Below, in pieces: positions 9,225-17,475 of a stretch of 64,000 nucleotides of DNA. Below the pieces are notes generated by a model. It was given only the letters and a program-made list of their open reading frames with translations, was not told where the DNA came from and made no database searches. The stretch is from the NCBI RefSeq assembly GCF_003231285.1, contig NZ_QKNS01000005.1, forward strand, positions 390,720 through 454,719. The letters are read 5' to 3'. Both the position numbers and the translations under genes were made by a program. This stretch comes from Hymenobacter sediminis. GTDB taxonomy: Bacteria; Bacteroidota; Bacteroidia; Cytophagales; Hymenobacteraceae. The stretch's first letter is position 1. Each line of letters starts with the position of its first letter.

Positions 9225-9543
9225 AAAGACTACGAGAGTTAGGGGACGTAGAGCTTTAGGCCATAGAGTGCAGTTGCCGGTGAAGGGGTAGGAGAGGTGA
9301 AGGGAAGATGAAGAACCTAGTGAAATCAAATGTAGAGAACCGCCGGCCCAAACACAATGCCTAAGCCAAGCAAAAGCCAAAATTTTTTCACCCCATCGTG
9401 AAACTAGGATATATAATATACCAAATGAGCTATGGTACAGTATATCGGGCCGGCTTGGAGTTATGCCATAAAAGCGAAGCCGAAGCCCTTCTAAGATAAG
9501 AAGAACTTCGGCACAAGGAATAACGGTAAACTAATTTTAGTGC
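9225..9543. other. Intergenic region upstream of the sigma gene
   Basis: About 320 bases without a gene. The half nearest the sigma gene is AT-rich (AATTTTTTC and ATATATAATATA near 9380-9420) and presumably holds the sigma promoter on the minus strand. A weak TTTG...TAGTTTC pair with 15-base spacing is visible there but deviates from consensus. The other end holds the hairpin at 9479-9512. I see no other structure. Confidence 0.5.
9479..9512 (-). terminator. Probable terminator of the DUF6799-like gene
   Basis: GCCGAAG (9479-9485) pairs with CTTCGGC (9506-9512), with further TTCT/AGAA pairing inside. On the minus strand a short T run follows a few bases on. It lies about 30 nt after the stop codon of the gene at 9544. 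Confidence 0.55.
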
Positions 9544-10119
9544 TTAGGGTCTGAGTTGCTGGCTAAGCGACTGAATCTGTTGTTCCGTGGCAGCAGAGGT
9601 TGTGGTGCCGGCGGCTGTTGCGGCAGCTCGCTCTGAAAGCAGGTTCGTAAGTTGCCGCAGTTGCTCCAGCCGCTGGCTGGTGCGCTGCAGCTCTGTATTC
9701 AGGGCTGTGAGGTTGGTGGCAACCGGTATTTCTACTACTGTGGGCTTGGCACCCGTCGTTACCTCATCATGTTGCTCAATAGCCTGGGCCGTCATCATGT
9801 CGTCGCGGTAAATGACTATATCACCCTGCATGTTTACGGCTTTGCCCTCGCCCAACTGGCGGCGGGCGCCAGATTTGCTGACCAGCGTGCCATTAGAGAG
9901 CAGCGTAGAGCCATTATTGAAGCGTACAGATGCAGTCAGCGGTGAGGCTTTGCCAGCCTGCAGCCGGTATAGTTTACCATTACGCCGGAAAGCACCATCC
10001 TTGAGGGTAGGAGCTGTTGTAGCGGTACGTGGTTTGGTTTGAGCGAGAACAGGTAAGCTGGTTAAGCCCAGCAATGCAGCTACCGCAATCGAGCGGGCGT
10101 AGGTAGTAAGATGTGGCAT
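9544..10119 (-). CDS. Exported protein with DUF6799-like repeats
   Basis: A 191-residue protein with a signal peptide (MPHLTTYARSIAVAALLGLTSLPVLAQ). The mature N-terminal half shows two units of the pattern DGAFRRNGKLYRLQAGKASPL and NGTLVSKSGARRQLGEGKAV, each a short beta-hairpin with alternating Gly and basic residues, typical of DUF6799 proteins in Hymenobacter. The C-terminal part (about 130-191) is a predicted coiled coil rich in Gln, Leu and Thr (LNTELQRTSQRLEQLRQLTN). Probably periplasmic. No enzymatic residues are visible and function is unknown. It is transcribed away from the STAS-like gene next to it. Confidence 0.65.
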   Translation of the reverse strand: MPHLTTYARSIAVAALLGLTSLPVLAQTKPRTATTAPTLKDGAFRRNGKLYRLQAGKASPLTASVRFNNGSTLLSNGTLVSKSGARRQLGEGKAVNMQGDIVIYRDDMMTAQAIEQHDEVTTGAKPTVVEIPVATNLTALNTELQRTSQRLEQLRQLTNLLSERAAATAAGTTTSAATEQQIQSLSQQLRP

Positions 10120-10211
10120 AGAGAAAAGCTGCTACGGAGGAAAAAACCGAAACGCATAGCAGCATACGCAGAAGCCCTCGTTGTGGCTACGCCTAAGTAG
10201 GTAGTGCCCGC

Positions 10212-10640
10212 TTAAACACTGTCGTGGTGCTGGCGGCCGGTAAGCCAATGCAGAGCGCCTTCTTCGGTTCCAAACAGCCGGACGTGCGCCATTTCGTTCA
10301 TGACCATGGGCGAGCCGGCTTGTTGCTCCTCGGGGCCGAGCTGGCCCGCTGGAACCAGGAAAGCCCAGTACACACGTCCTTTTAGCTTTTTAAAGGCTTG
10401 TGGTACAAACTCTGAAAGTACCCAATGGGTGTCGTCTTCACTGGCTGAGCCACGGCCCCGCAAGTCAACCAGCCAAAAGCGAGTGCGAGTTGCCTGCGCT
10501 TGCGCAAGTGTGGCTGCGTAGCTCTGCTGCAGCTCTAAGGGCGAAACCGGCCGTGTCCAGCGCACTACCAGCACTCCTTGCTCGTCGCGGCGCTGAAACT
10601 CCAGAAACTCGGGGGTAGGGGCAGGAACGGAGGCAGGCAT
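10212..10640 (-). CDS. Uncharacterised cytoplasmic protein, STAS/SpoIIAA-like
   Basis: A 142-residue soluble protein without signal peptide or membrane segment. The order of predicted elements (VLVVRWTRPVS strand, helix LELQQSYAATLAQAQ, strand RFWLVDLRGRG, helix VLSEFVPQAFKKL, strand VYWAFLVPAG, final helix TEEGALHWLTG) resembles the alpha/beta STAS-like proteins common in Cytophagales. No catalytic motif is apparent. It is divergent from the MFS transporter, with about 205 bases between the starts, so the two may share a regulatory region. Function unknown; the fold is inference. Confidence 0.55.
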   Translation of the reverse strand: MPASVPAPTPEFLEFQRRDEQGVLVVRWTRPVSPLELQQSYAATLAQAQATRTRFWLVDLRGRGSASEDDTHWVLSEFVPQAFKKLKGRVYWAFLVPAGQLGPEEQQAGSPMVMNEMAHVRLFGTEEGALHWLTGRQHHDSV

Positions 10641-10807
10641 GGCGAGTCGTTGGAAAAAGCTGCCGCTTAGGAAGGCGGAAAATACGGCGAATGTGGTCCC
10701 TACCTGGGCATACGGTAACGAAGCGAAAAGGGCTTGCGTAGGAGGGGCCGGGCCTGGGGCAGTTGCAAAAGTACGGAGGTTGGTCTGCCCAGCCCATAAT
10801 CAGCGGC

Positions 10808-10816
10808 TACCTTTGC
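10808..10816 (+). promoter_or_regulatory. -7 promoter element TACCTTTGC for the MFS gene
   Basis: Exact match to the Bacteroidota -7 consensus TAnnTTTG, 29 bases before the ATG at 10846. No TTG lies at the usual 17-21-base distance upstream. Confidence 0.6.
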
Positions 10817-10845
10817 GGGCCCGTGTATTTCCGGCACCCCGCTCT

Positions 10846-12129
10846 ATGTCTGCTTCTTCTGCTACCCCTCGCCATGACCCTTACGCTGCTCTTCGGATTC
10901 CGGACTTTCGGCGGCTGATTTCCGCCCGCGTGTGCCTGACCGTTGCTACCCGAATTCAGGGACTGGTGGTAGGCTGGCAGATTTTCCGGCTTACCGGCGA
11001 CCCGCTGGCGCTGGGCCTGATTGGGCTAGCCGAAGCAATTCCGAGTATTGGCGTTTCGCTATATGCCGGCCACGTAGCTGACTCAGTGCGGCGCAAAAAT
11101 ATTATTGTAGCCACGGTGGCGGCTCAGGTGTTGTGTGCGGTGGCGCTGGCGTTGCTGGCCTCGCCGGTGGGGCTGCAATTGCTCACGCGAGAAACCTGGT
11201 ATACGCTGCCGCTTTACACGGTCATTTTCGTGAGCGGAATTGCCCGCGGCTTTCTGGGGCCGGCGCTATTTTCGTTTATGCCCCAGCTGATAGCCGACCG
11301 GGAGAAGTTGGCCAACGCCGTAACCTGGAATAGCACTACTTACCAAGCCGCTGCTGTGCTGGGGCCGGCCATTGGGGGCTACTTGGTGGCGCATCTGGGG
11401 GTAGCAAACTCCTACACGGTAGCCACGGTGCTACTAATTGTGGCGCTGGTACAGTTCGCGGCTATTGCCTCCCGGCCCCTACCCCCCATTGAGGGCGACA
11501 AGCTTGGGTTGCAGGAAAGTATTTTAAGTGGTTTGCGCTTTATCTGGGGCAACCAGTTGGTGCTGGCCGCGCTTTCCCTTGATTTGTTTGCAGTGCTCTT
11601 TGGCGGAGCGGTGGCTTTGCTGCCGGTGTTTGCCGTGGATATTCTGAAGGTAGGAGCTGCTGGGTTAGGCCATTTGGAGTCGGCGCCGGCTATTGGCTCC
11701 GTGCTGATGGCGACGCTGCTGACGTATTTTCCGCTACGGCGGCATGCGGGCCGCAAGCTGCTGTGGGCCGTGGCTGGGTTCGGGGCAGCTACCATCCTGT
11801 TTGCCTTGTCCGATACCTTCTGGATTTCTCTGTTCCTGCTGTTCCTTACCGGCATGTTCGATTCCGTGTCGGTGATCGTACGCTCCACGCTGCTACATAC
11901 CTTCACCCCGGAGCACATGAAGGGCCGCGTGTCGGCAGTAAACAACATCTTCATTGGTTCATCGAACGAAATTGGCTCCTTCGAATCGGGGGTAGCCGCG
12001 CGGGTGCTAGGGGTAGTCAACTCCGTGATATTCGGCGGGTTCATGACCATCGGGGTGGTAGGAATAACCGCCGTGCTGGCCGACAAGCTGCGCCGGCTAG
12101 ACATGACCCCAGAAAAGCAGAAAGCTTAA
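10846..12129 (+). CDS. MFS transporter, EntS/tetracycline-exporter-like
   Basis: Inner-membrane secondary transporter of 427 residues with about twelve hydrophobic segments. The N-terminal DFRRLISARVCLTVATRIQG and the first-half signature GHVADSVRRKNIIV (the MFS loop 2-3 motif G-x3-D-x2-R-R) are present, followed by IARGFLGPALFSFMPQLI and the second-half NIFIGSSNEIGSFESG. The pattern fits the subfamily that includes enterobactin exporter EntS and many drug exporters. The substrate cannot be deduced. I start at ATG 10846 (MSASSATPRHDPY), 29 bases after a TACCTTTGC box; a longer in-frame extension from 10639 overlaps the divergent gene and looks non-coding. Confidence 0.85.
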   Translation: MSASSATPRHDPYAALRIPDFRRLISARVCLTVATRIQGLVVGWQIFRLTGDPLALGLIGLAEAIPSIGVSLYAGHVADSVRRKNIIVATVAAQVLCAVALALLASPVGLQLLTRETWYTLPLYTVIFVSGIARGFLGPALFSFMPQLIADREKLANAVTWNSTTYQAAAVLGPAIGGYLVAHLGVANSYTVATVLLIVALVQFAAIASRPLPPIEGDKLGLQESILSGLRFIWGNQLVLAALSLDLFAVLFGGAVALLPVFAVDILKVGAAGLGHLESAPAIGSVLMATLLTYFPLRRHAGRKLLWAVAGFGAATILFALSDTFWISLFLLFLTGMFDSVSVIVRSTLLHTFTPEHMKGRVSAVNNIFIGSSNEIGSFESGVAARVLGVVNSVIFGGFMTIGVVGITAVLADKLRRLDMTPEKQKA

Positions 12130-12133
12130 GAAT

Positions 12134-12206
12134 ACAATATAAACGCTAAGCCGAAGGCCCCTGAAAACCAGATTTTCAGGGGCCTTCGGCTTAGCGTTTA
12201 TATTGT
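12134..12206. terminator. Long perfect inverted-repeat terminator (34-bp arms)
   Basis: Arms 12134-12167 and 12173-12206 are exact reverse complements with loop CCAGA. It fills nearly all of the 83-nt gap between the convergent MFS and NlpE-like genes and should terminate in both directions. The arms are far longer than a normal intrinsic terminator. Confidence 0.85.
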
Positions 12207-12212
12207 GAAGTA

Positions 12213-12959
12213 TTACTTCTGAAAAGCTTGCTTCTGGTTTTGTGGGCAAATAGGGTCCGGTTTCATTTCTAAGAGCTTCTCCACAGCCAGGGCTTCGCTA
12301 CCCCCCGCGTTTTGCAAAACCCCTTCCACTCGTACGAAAACGGCCTGGCCCTCCTGCTTACGCGTAGTGCCGTAGCGCCGCTCTAAGTCGGCGTTGAGAC
12401 TGGTTGGAGCAATAGTGTAGCGCTTATCGGTGCCGCATTCCACAAAGCTGGCCGCATTAGCCTGATAGGTGTATTTACCTGTGAACTCCCGGCGCGTACC
12501 TACCTCGCTTAGGTTGCTATCCGAGGTGCGGTTTAGGGTATAGTCCTGCGCGCCGTCGGACATAGGCTTGCCCGTGGCATCCAACAACCGCAACGACTGA
12601 TTGGCTTCTACGGAGTAGCGCCGTACGGGGTCATTCCCGCTCGGCTCCAGGGTAACTACCTGCCCACGTACCCGCCAGGGGCCACGCCGATAGTTAGCAG
12701 GCGAGGGACGGCCCAGATACGTTTCCTGCATTTCATACAGGCTATCAGGTTTGAGGATCAGGCGGGTGGCAATGCCTTGGCAGTCATTACAAGGCACGGT
12801 ATCGGCGTACACGCCAGCTAGGGGTAGGGTAGCCGCTCCGGCATCTTTATCGGGGGCATTATTTTCAGAGCCGGTGTTGAAGCCCTGCTCCCGCCCCTGG
12901 CAGGCGGCAAGCAGACACAACCCAGAGGCAATAGGCAGAAACGAGCGGAAAAAGGTCAT
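12213..12959 (-). CDS. NlpE-like copper-resistance/envelope lipoprotein
   Basis: A 248-residue lipoprotein with lipobox LLAAC (Cys19). Residues about 45-75 (GVYADTVPCNDCQGIATRLIL) match the N-terminal beta-barrel domain of NlpE, including the C-x2-C pair; the following SLYEMQETYLGR is also typical. The second half (EFTGKYTYQANAASFVECGTDK) resembles the C-terminal domain found with NlpE-type META-like lipoproteins. In E. coli NlpE sits in the outer membrane and signals surface attachment or lipoprotein stress to Cpx; no Cpx genes are seen here, so the role in this organism is open. It converges with the MFS gene across a long hairpin. Confidence 0.75.
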   Translation of the reverse strand: MTFFRSFLPIASGLCLLAACQGREQGFNTGSENNAPDKDAGAATLPLAGVYADTVPCNDCQGIATRLILKPDSLYEMQETYLGRPSPANYRRGPWRVRGQVVTLEPSGNDPVRRYSVEANQSLRLLDATGKPMSDGAQDYTLNRTSDSNLSEVGTRREFTGKYTYQANAASFVECGTDKRYTIAPTSLNADLERRYGTTRKQEGQAVFVRVEGVLQNAGGSEALAVEKLLEMKPDPICPQNQKQAFQK

Positions 12960-13115
12960 AGTAGGAGATTCATAGAGGAGGTGAAATTCCTACGCAGCTC
13001 GCTTTCCATTAGATACAGAAACCGCAACCAAACCCGGCCTGCTTTGATAATTGTGGATAAGTATGTGGATAACCCTATGCTTATGCACAATTTCCACACT
13101 CAAGTCAATGCTAGC

Positions 13116-13724
13116 TCAGGCTCGCATCGGGACCAGAATAAAAGTCCCCTGCAGACAACGGGTAAAACCCTGGCGCTGACTATCCCGGTTCAGATCCTGC
13201 CGATGGTAGGCCCCATTCAGTGAAGTGCTACTTACCATTAGCATCGTATAACCGCGGCGCCGCACCAAATACCGCCGCAGACCTGGCTTTTGAAGCACCG
13301 CAAACTGGCTATCAAACTGCTCCGACGTAGCCCAGGCCGCTACCAGCGGCTGCGGATCGGTGCCGGCAACTCGCGCCTCCCGGTAGAGGGCTGCTAGGCG
13401 CACATCGGAGGTGTAGTGCGCTTCTGGTGCGTGGCGGACTACCAGGTCATGGGCCTGCCAAAGGTGCTTCATGGCGTCGCGTTTGCGCAGGATTTCTCCG
13501 CAGTGCCGGCAAATGTGCTCATCGGCTCCGCAAATCAATTGGCCGGAAACCGGTGGGCTGCTGGCTTGCTCACGCCCGGCCCGTTGCTCGCGCAGCACCT
13601 GCATGAGCGCCGAAAACAGCTCGCCTTCACTTACGCCATGCTTATGCCGCAGAATATCGAGCGTGTGGCGGCTCAGCATTCCAAAGGAAATAATATCGTG
13701 CAGGTCGGTGCGCAGGGGCAGCAT
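13116..13724 (-). CDS. Hypothetical protein with a single Cys2His2 zinc-finger-like motif
   Basis: A 202-residue soluble protein. Residues 72-92 contain C-x2-C-x11-H-x4-H (Cys72, Cys75, His87, His92) in a context close to a C2H2 finger, with basic residues between the ligands. The N terminus (MLPLRTDLHDIISFGMLSRHTLDILRHKHG is basic and helical) and the C-terminal half (RRYLVRRRGYTMLMV...) show no domain I recognise. A nucleic-acid or protein-binding role is possible but not shown. It lies downstream of the alpha/beta hydrolase gene, separated from it by a hairpin. Confidence 0.55.
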   Translation of the reverse strand: MLPLRTDLHDIISFGMLSRHTLDILRHKHGVSEGELFSALMQVLREQRAGREQASSPPVSGQLICGADEHICRHCGEILRKRDAMKHLWQAHDLVVRHAPEAHYTSDVRLAALYREARVAGTDPQPLVAAWATSEQFDSQFAVLQKPGLRRYLVRRRGYTMLMVSSTSLNGAYHRQDLNRDSQRQGFTRCLQGTFILVPMRA

Positions 13725-13756
13725 ACTGGACTATAAGTGCAAACCAGTGGGAGAGG

Positions 13757-13803
13757 TTCAAAAGAAAAGCGCCGAAGCTGAGCCCCGGCGCTTTCTTTTG
13801 AAC
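13757..13803 (-). terminator. Terminator of the alpha/beta hydrolase gene
   Basis: TTCAAAAGAAAAGCGCCG (13757-13774) pairs with CGGCGCTTTCTTTTGAA (13786-13802) with one bulged A. It lies directly after the hydrolase stop codon at 13814. Confidence 0.75.
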
Positions 13804-13813
13804 TGGTAAGATG

Positions 13814-15304
13814 CTAGCGGCTGGCCTGAGGCGAGCTGGCGGTTTTTTTAAAGCCTCGAGAAGAGGTAGCTGCGGCCTTTACATCAGAGGAGGTGGGTAG
13901 GGGGCGGGGCCGCTCGGTGTTATCGAAAATCCACTCCCGGATTGCTGTTAGTGCTTTGGGCGAAAAAACGGGCTGCTGTTCACCATTAACGAGGGGCCAT
14001 TCTTTCATCTCCGGCTGATACCAGTGATTTACACCGGCTAGCTTCTGCGAGCGTACAGAAGCATTTCTCAGGGCTTTTTTCAGTGGGGCCATGTTCTGGG
14101 CTGGGTCCACCTGCAAGTCGTTGCCGCCCCCCAGCAGCAGCACCGGGCATTTTACGGCCGGCAAACTCCGAGTCGGATCGAAATCGAGGAAGTAGCGCGA
14201 CCAGGGCGAGGTAAGCTGCACGGCACGGGCGCGGGCCATGTGCGGGTCCAGGTCAGTATTGTTGAAGCGGAGAGTGGCGGCCACCTTACCGCGGGCCTGG
14301 TTGTCGTTGGGCGTCTGCCGAATGATTTCCACCATCTCCTTGTGCAGCTCCAGAGCTGCCTTCACCTGCGCCGGGTTTGAGCCAATAAGGCGCATAATTT
14401 CCATTTGCTGGCGCATAATAACATCGCGCCCCGGAACACCATAGCCCGACAAGGATACCACGAAGGCTGGAGTTGCGGGCTGTTGCTCAGCGGCGGCCAG
14501 CAGAGCCACGTTACCACCTTCACCGTGGCCCACCAAACCTATATAGCGCTGATCAATGAGTGGTTTTGCGCGCAGATACACCATAGCAGCCTGCGCGTCG
14601 CCTACTAAGTCGGCAGTGGTGGCGGTAAAGTGGTTACCCTGTGACTTGCCTACCCCCCGGTCATCAAACCGAAGCACGGCAATGCCCCGGCGCGTTAGGT
14701 GGTCGGCCAGGGCCCCGAACATGCGGTAGTCCTGCTGATCTACGTCACGGTTTTGGGGGCCATTGTCGGAAAGGAGCACTACGGCCGGGAAAGGCCCTGG
14801 GCCAGCTGGCGTAGTGAGAGTACCGGCTAGGGCAATGTTGGCTTGGGTATTCAGAAACTTGATTTCCTCCTCACGGTAGGGCGGTGCAAGGCGAGGCTTG
14901 CCAGCCGCTACGGGTGTTTGCGACGGTTTCATGCGGGTAAGCACGAGCGGAGCCTTCAAACCTGGCTGGGTCCAGGTGCCCTGCAGGGTAGCCCCACCGT
15001 CTTTCACCTTCCCTATAAACTTGCTGCCGGCCTGCTCTATACTAATGGTAAGGTCAGCGCCTTTGAGCGTCACTTCAGCTGGCATGCGGCTGATGCGTTG
15101 CTGAGGCGCATCGAGGGCTGCATAGTAACTGCCGTTGGAGAGCGGAACCAGGGTAATAATTAGGGTCAGCTGGCCCCCCGGAACCTTAAGTGGCCCTTTC
15201 CACTGTCCATTCAGAGCAGTCGGCTGATCACCTGCCGCAAATACTACGGATGGTAACCAATATAGCAGCCAGAGCAGGAAAAACGCGGGTAAGGTTTTCT
15301 TCAT
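13814..15304 (-). CDS. Exported alpha/beta hydrolase with Gly at the nucleophile position
   Basis: A 496-residue protein with a signal peptide (MKKTLPAFFLLWLLYWLPSVVFA). Residues about 30-130 form an accessory beta domain (LNGQWKGPLKVPGGQLTLII); residues about 145-480 form an alpha/beta hydrolase domain of the acyl-peptidase/dienelactone-hydrolase type (PAVVLLSDNGPQNRD, RFDDRGVGKSQG). The nucleophile elbow reads GLVGHGEGG: the expected GHSEGG Ser is Gly261 (codon GGT, 14522-14524). The partner acid Asp396 (GGGNDLQ) and His427 (GVNHWY) are retained. It is therefore either inactive, uses another residue, or has a non-hydrolytic role. The C-terminal tail is low-complexity (TSSDVKAAATSSRG). Probably periplasmic. 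Confidence 0.85.
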   Translation of the reverse strand: MKKTLPAFFLLWLLYWLPSVVFAAGDQPTALNGQWKGPLKVPGGQLTLIITLVPLSNGSYYAALDAPQQRISRMPAEVTLKGADLTISIEQAGSKFIGKVKDGGATLQGTWTQPGLKAPLVLTRMKPSQTPVAAGKPRLAPPYREEEIKFLNTQANIALAGTLTTPAGPGPFPAVVLLSDNGPQNRDVDQQDYRMFGALADHLTRRGIAVLRFDDRGVGKSQGNHFTATTADLVGDAQAAMVYLRAKPLIDQRYIGLVGHGEGGNVALLAAAEQQPATPAFVVSLSGYGVPGRDVIMRQQMEIMRLIGSNPAQVKAALELHKEMVEIIRQTPNDNQARGKVAATLRFNNTDLDPHMARARAVQLTSPWSRYFLDFDPTRSLPAVKCPVLLLGGGNDLQVDPAQNMAPLKKALRNASVRSQKLAGVNHWYQPEMKEWPLVNGEQQPVFSPKALTAIREWIFDNTERPRPLPTSSDVKAAATSSRGFKKTASSPQASR

Positions 15305-15648
15305 AAAATGAAATTATGAACCGGTATTCTACCGTATTGAAGGCAGGCCAAGAATGAAAATATCAAACTTGACGCATACATGCCACTCAGAGTTACACGT
15401 ATAACCTCAGAACTGCTCGTATGGCTGCGGTAACGGCTAATATTTTTCAATCATTACGGTCTACTGATCAGCTTTTATATATAATGTAGGCCATATATGG
15501 TAGATTACCGATGGACGGCAGAAATTCGGTTGATTATAGGAGACACTATAGCTACCGGAAGCATCCTGTTGGGAAGTGTTGTTTGAAGTTTCTGAAAAGA
15601 GTTTTTGGGTGAGGTCTGCTACCTTGCCATCTGCCTTACTCCGTTTCT
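15305..15648. other. Divergent intergenic region
   Basis: About 340 relatively AT-rich bases between two divergent genes. Near the right end TACCTTGC (15620-15627), one base short of the usual -7 element, lies about 20 bases before the SGNH hydrolase ATG; the same variant precedes the lipoprotein gene at 60890. I see no clear -7 box for the leftward gene and no hairpin, repeat or small gene. Confidence 0.45.
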
Positions 15649-16332
15649 ATGATCTGTTCTCTCCTTCGCCGACTTGGGGCAAGCCTGCTAGCACTGGTTG
15701 CCGGCTTTGCTGCGCATGCCCAGGCACCGGCCATCAACCCCGCTCAGTGGACCGGCGAGCTGCGTGCTTTTGCCCGCCAAGACAGCCTTACGCCTCCGCC
15801 CAAGCGGCCCATTTTGTTCTATGGTAGCTCCTCTATTCGGAAGTGGGAAACCTTGCAGCAGGACTTTCCTGGCCGCCCGGTCCTGAATCGGGGTTTTGGC
15901 GGCTCCCGCTTCCCCGATGCTCTGTATTTCTTCGATAAGCTGGTGGTGGCCTACCAGCCCCGGCAGGTAGTACTCTATGAGGGCGACAACGACATTGGCT
16001 CCGGCGCTACCCCCCAGGAAGTGTTCCATTCGTTCCTTGCCTTCGAAAAGCTGATGCAACAGAAGTTGCCAAAGGTTCCGGTCGTGTTTCTGGCTATCAA
16101 GCCTAGTCCTTCACGTTGGGCGCTGTACCCCAAAGTGCAGGAAGCCAACCGCCTTATTCGGGAGTACATTGAGCAGCACCCCAAGCGCCTACGCTACGTG
16201 GACACGGCTACCCCTTTGCTCGGGCCTAATGGCCGGCCTCGCCCGCAGTTCTACGTCTCGGACAGTCTGCATATGACCCCGGCCGGTTATGAGGTATGGA
16301 AGGGGGTAGTAGGGAAGGCGTTGGGGAGGTAG
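15649..16332 (+). CDS. Exported SGNH/GDSL-family hydrolase
   Basis: A 227-residue esterase-type protein with signal peptide (MICSLLRRLGASLLALVAGFAAHAQ). All four SGNH blocks are visible: block I FYGSSSIRKW with Ser61 as probable nucleophile (GSS in place of GDS), block II GFGGSRFPD, block III EGDNDI with Asn114, and block V SDSLHMT with Asp205 and His208. The family hydrolyses esters of lipids or carbohydrates, and acetyl-xylan or platelet-activating-factor-type esterases have this architecture. The substrate is unknown. It is monocistronic and converges with the nuclease-like gene. Confidence 0.85.
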   Translation: MICSLLRRLGASLLALVAGFAAHAQAPAINPAQWTGELRAFARQDSLTPPPKRPILFYGSSSIRKWETLQQDFPGRPVLNRGFGGSRFPDALYFFDKLVVAYQPRQVVLYEGDNDIGSGATPQEVFHSFLAFEKLMQQKLPKVPVVFLAIKPSPSRWALYPKVQEANRLIREYIEQHPKRLRYVDTATPLLGPNGRPRPQFYVSDSLHMTPAGYEVWKGVVGKALGR

Positions 16333-16336
16333 AGCG

Positions 16337-17314
16337 CTAAAAGTCTACCGCCGGAGCGTATTGCTTTTCATGATCGGGCAACTTATTGAACACATACAGC
16401 GCATTAGCCAGGCAGGATGGTGCGCTATAGTTAGTGTATATGTAGAGCGGCTGGCCTTGGTAAGTAACGGTGTGGCTACTTCCTTTATGTGGTTTCTGCC
16501 GAGAAAATAAGGCAGTTTTTTTACCTGATTTATCCGGTAATGGCAATGAAATATTCGTGTTTTTCTGGAGGAGCAAATGACAAGCTTCTAGTAAAATATC
16601 CTTCCACGACTTGATATTTCTGACAGAGCCATTCGGCAGCCGCAGCCGCTTAGGCTTCTGATTTGGCTCTAGTTGCAGCGTGTTGATTTGGGTTAGCTCA
16701 ATAAAATTCTCCTGATCAGAGCTAACAGATTTTAAGGGCTTACTAACAGCTTTCTTCAGCGGCTTGTGAAGTTGTTTTACTATGTGGTTTGCAGCGGGAA
16801 GAGGGGGAGGAGATTCTACGATTCCATGACCGCTTTGAGCTGCATCCAGCCACTGAACCAGTTGTAGCGCAGCTGGGAGTAAGTCACCCTCAGCCAAGGA
16901 AAAAGTAGTTGCCTCCGTGTTGCCTTTGTGTAGGTTGGAGTAGCAATGCCATTGCAGGCCGTCGGTAATAAAGACGGTTTGTACTTTGAATCCGAGCGCA
17001 TATCCCAGCACCTTGCTCACGTAGCCGTGCTTGTCGAGGCTGGCCCCCAGGCATTTGGCTTCCACAACTACTTGAGGGTTGCCGGCGGCGTTATGCAGCA
17101 AATAATCTACCCGTAACTCGCCTCCTATCGTTCTTTCCGGCTCCACCATCCGAACATTGGCCGTATCCCAGCCCAGCGCACGCAGTACTGGGTCAATGAG
17201 GGCGGCGCGGGTAGCAGCTTCGTTTTTGCGAAGTAAGGCGGCGTTGGTTTCCGCACTGGCGCAAACGGATTGAAGAACGGTATAGAGCGAAGCTAACGGA
17301 CTAGAAAAAGGCAT
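16337..17314 (-). CDS. Orphan HsdR_N-type PD-(D/E)XK nuclease-like protein
   Basis: A 325-residue protein whose first 190 residues resemble the N-terminal nuclease domain of type I restriction R subunits: RKNEAATRAALIDPVLRALGWD, then RVDYLL with Asp70 and VVVEAKC with Glu85 and Lys87, a full D...ExK site. The helicase part of HsdR is absent. The C-terminal half is Lys-rich and ends with a possible small domain (ILLEACHLLL, then YIYTNYSAPSCLANALYVFN). There are no hsdM or hsdS genes nearby. I start at MPFSSPLASLY (17314); ATG 17341 would add nine residues. Possible roles are DNA repair, defence or a stand-alone nuclease. It is divergent from uvrA, with about 160 bases between the starts. Confidence 0.7.
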   Translation of the reverse strand: MPFSSPLASLYTVLQSVCASAETNAALLRKNEAATRAALIDPVLRALGWDTANVRMVEPERTIGGELRVDYLLHNAAGNPQVVVEAKCLGASLDKHGYVSKVLGYALGFKVQTVFITDGLQWHCYSNLHKGNTEATTFSLAEGDLLPAALQLVQWLDAAQSGHGIVESPPPLPAANHIVKQLHKPLKKAVSKPLKSVSSDQENFIELTQINTLQLEPNQKPKRLRLPNGSVRNIKSWKDILLEACHLLLQKNTNISLPLPDKSGKKTALFSRQKPHKGSSHTVTYQGQPLYIYTNYSAPSCLANALYVFNKLPDHEKQYAPAVDF

Positions 17315-17475
17315 TGAGCTGATAAATAAGCGGCCCTGCAATGTTATGAATTTGCGGGCAGCAACGAGTAGTACCTGGGTCTGCGGTTTCCTACCCCACC
17401 CATCTGCCGTACCTTCGCTAATTCAAACCGCAGCAGCCGGAAACCAAACCCCCGGCCGTCGTTGTTTACCAACCT

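Noticed and set aside
12981..13223. 80-codon plus-strand frame next to the NlpE-like gene
   Set aside because: Overlaps the antisense C2H2-like gene in its second half, with no start context and no similarity.
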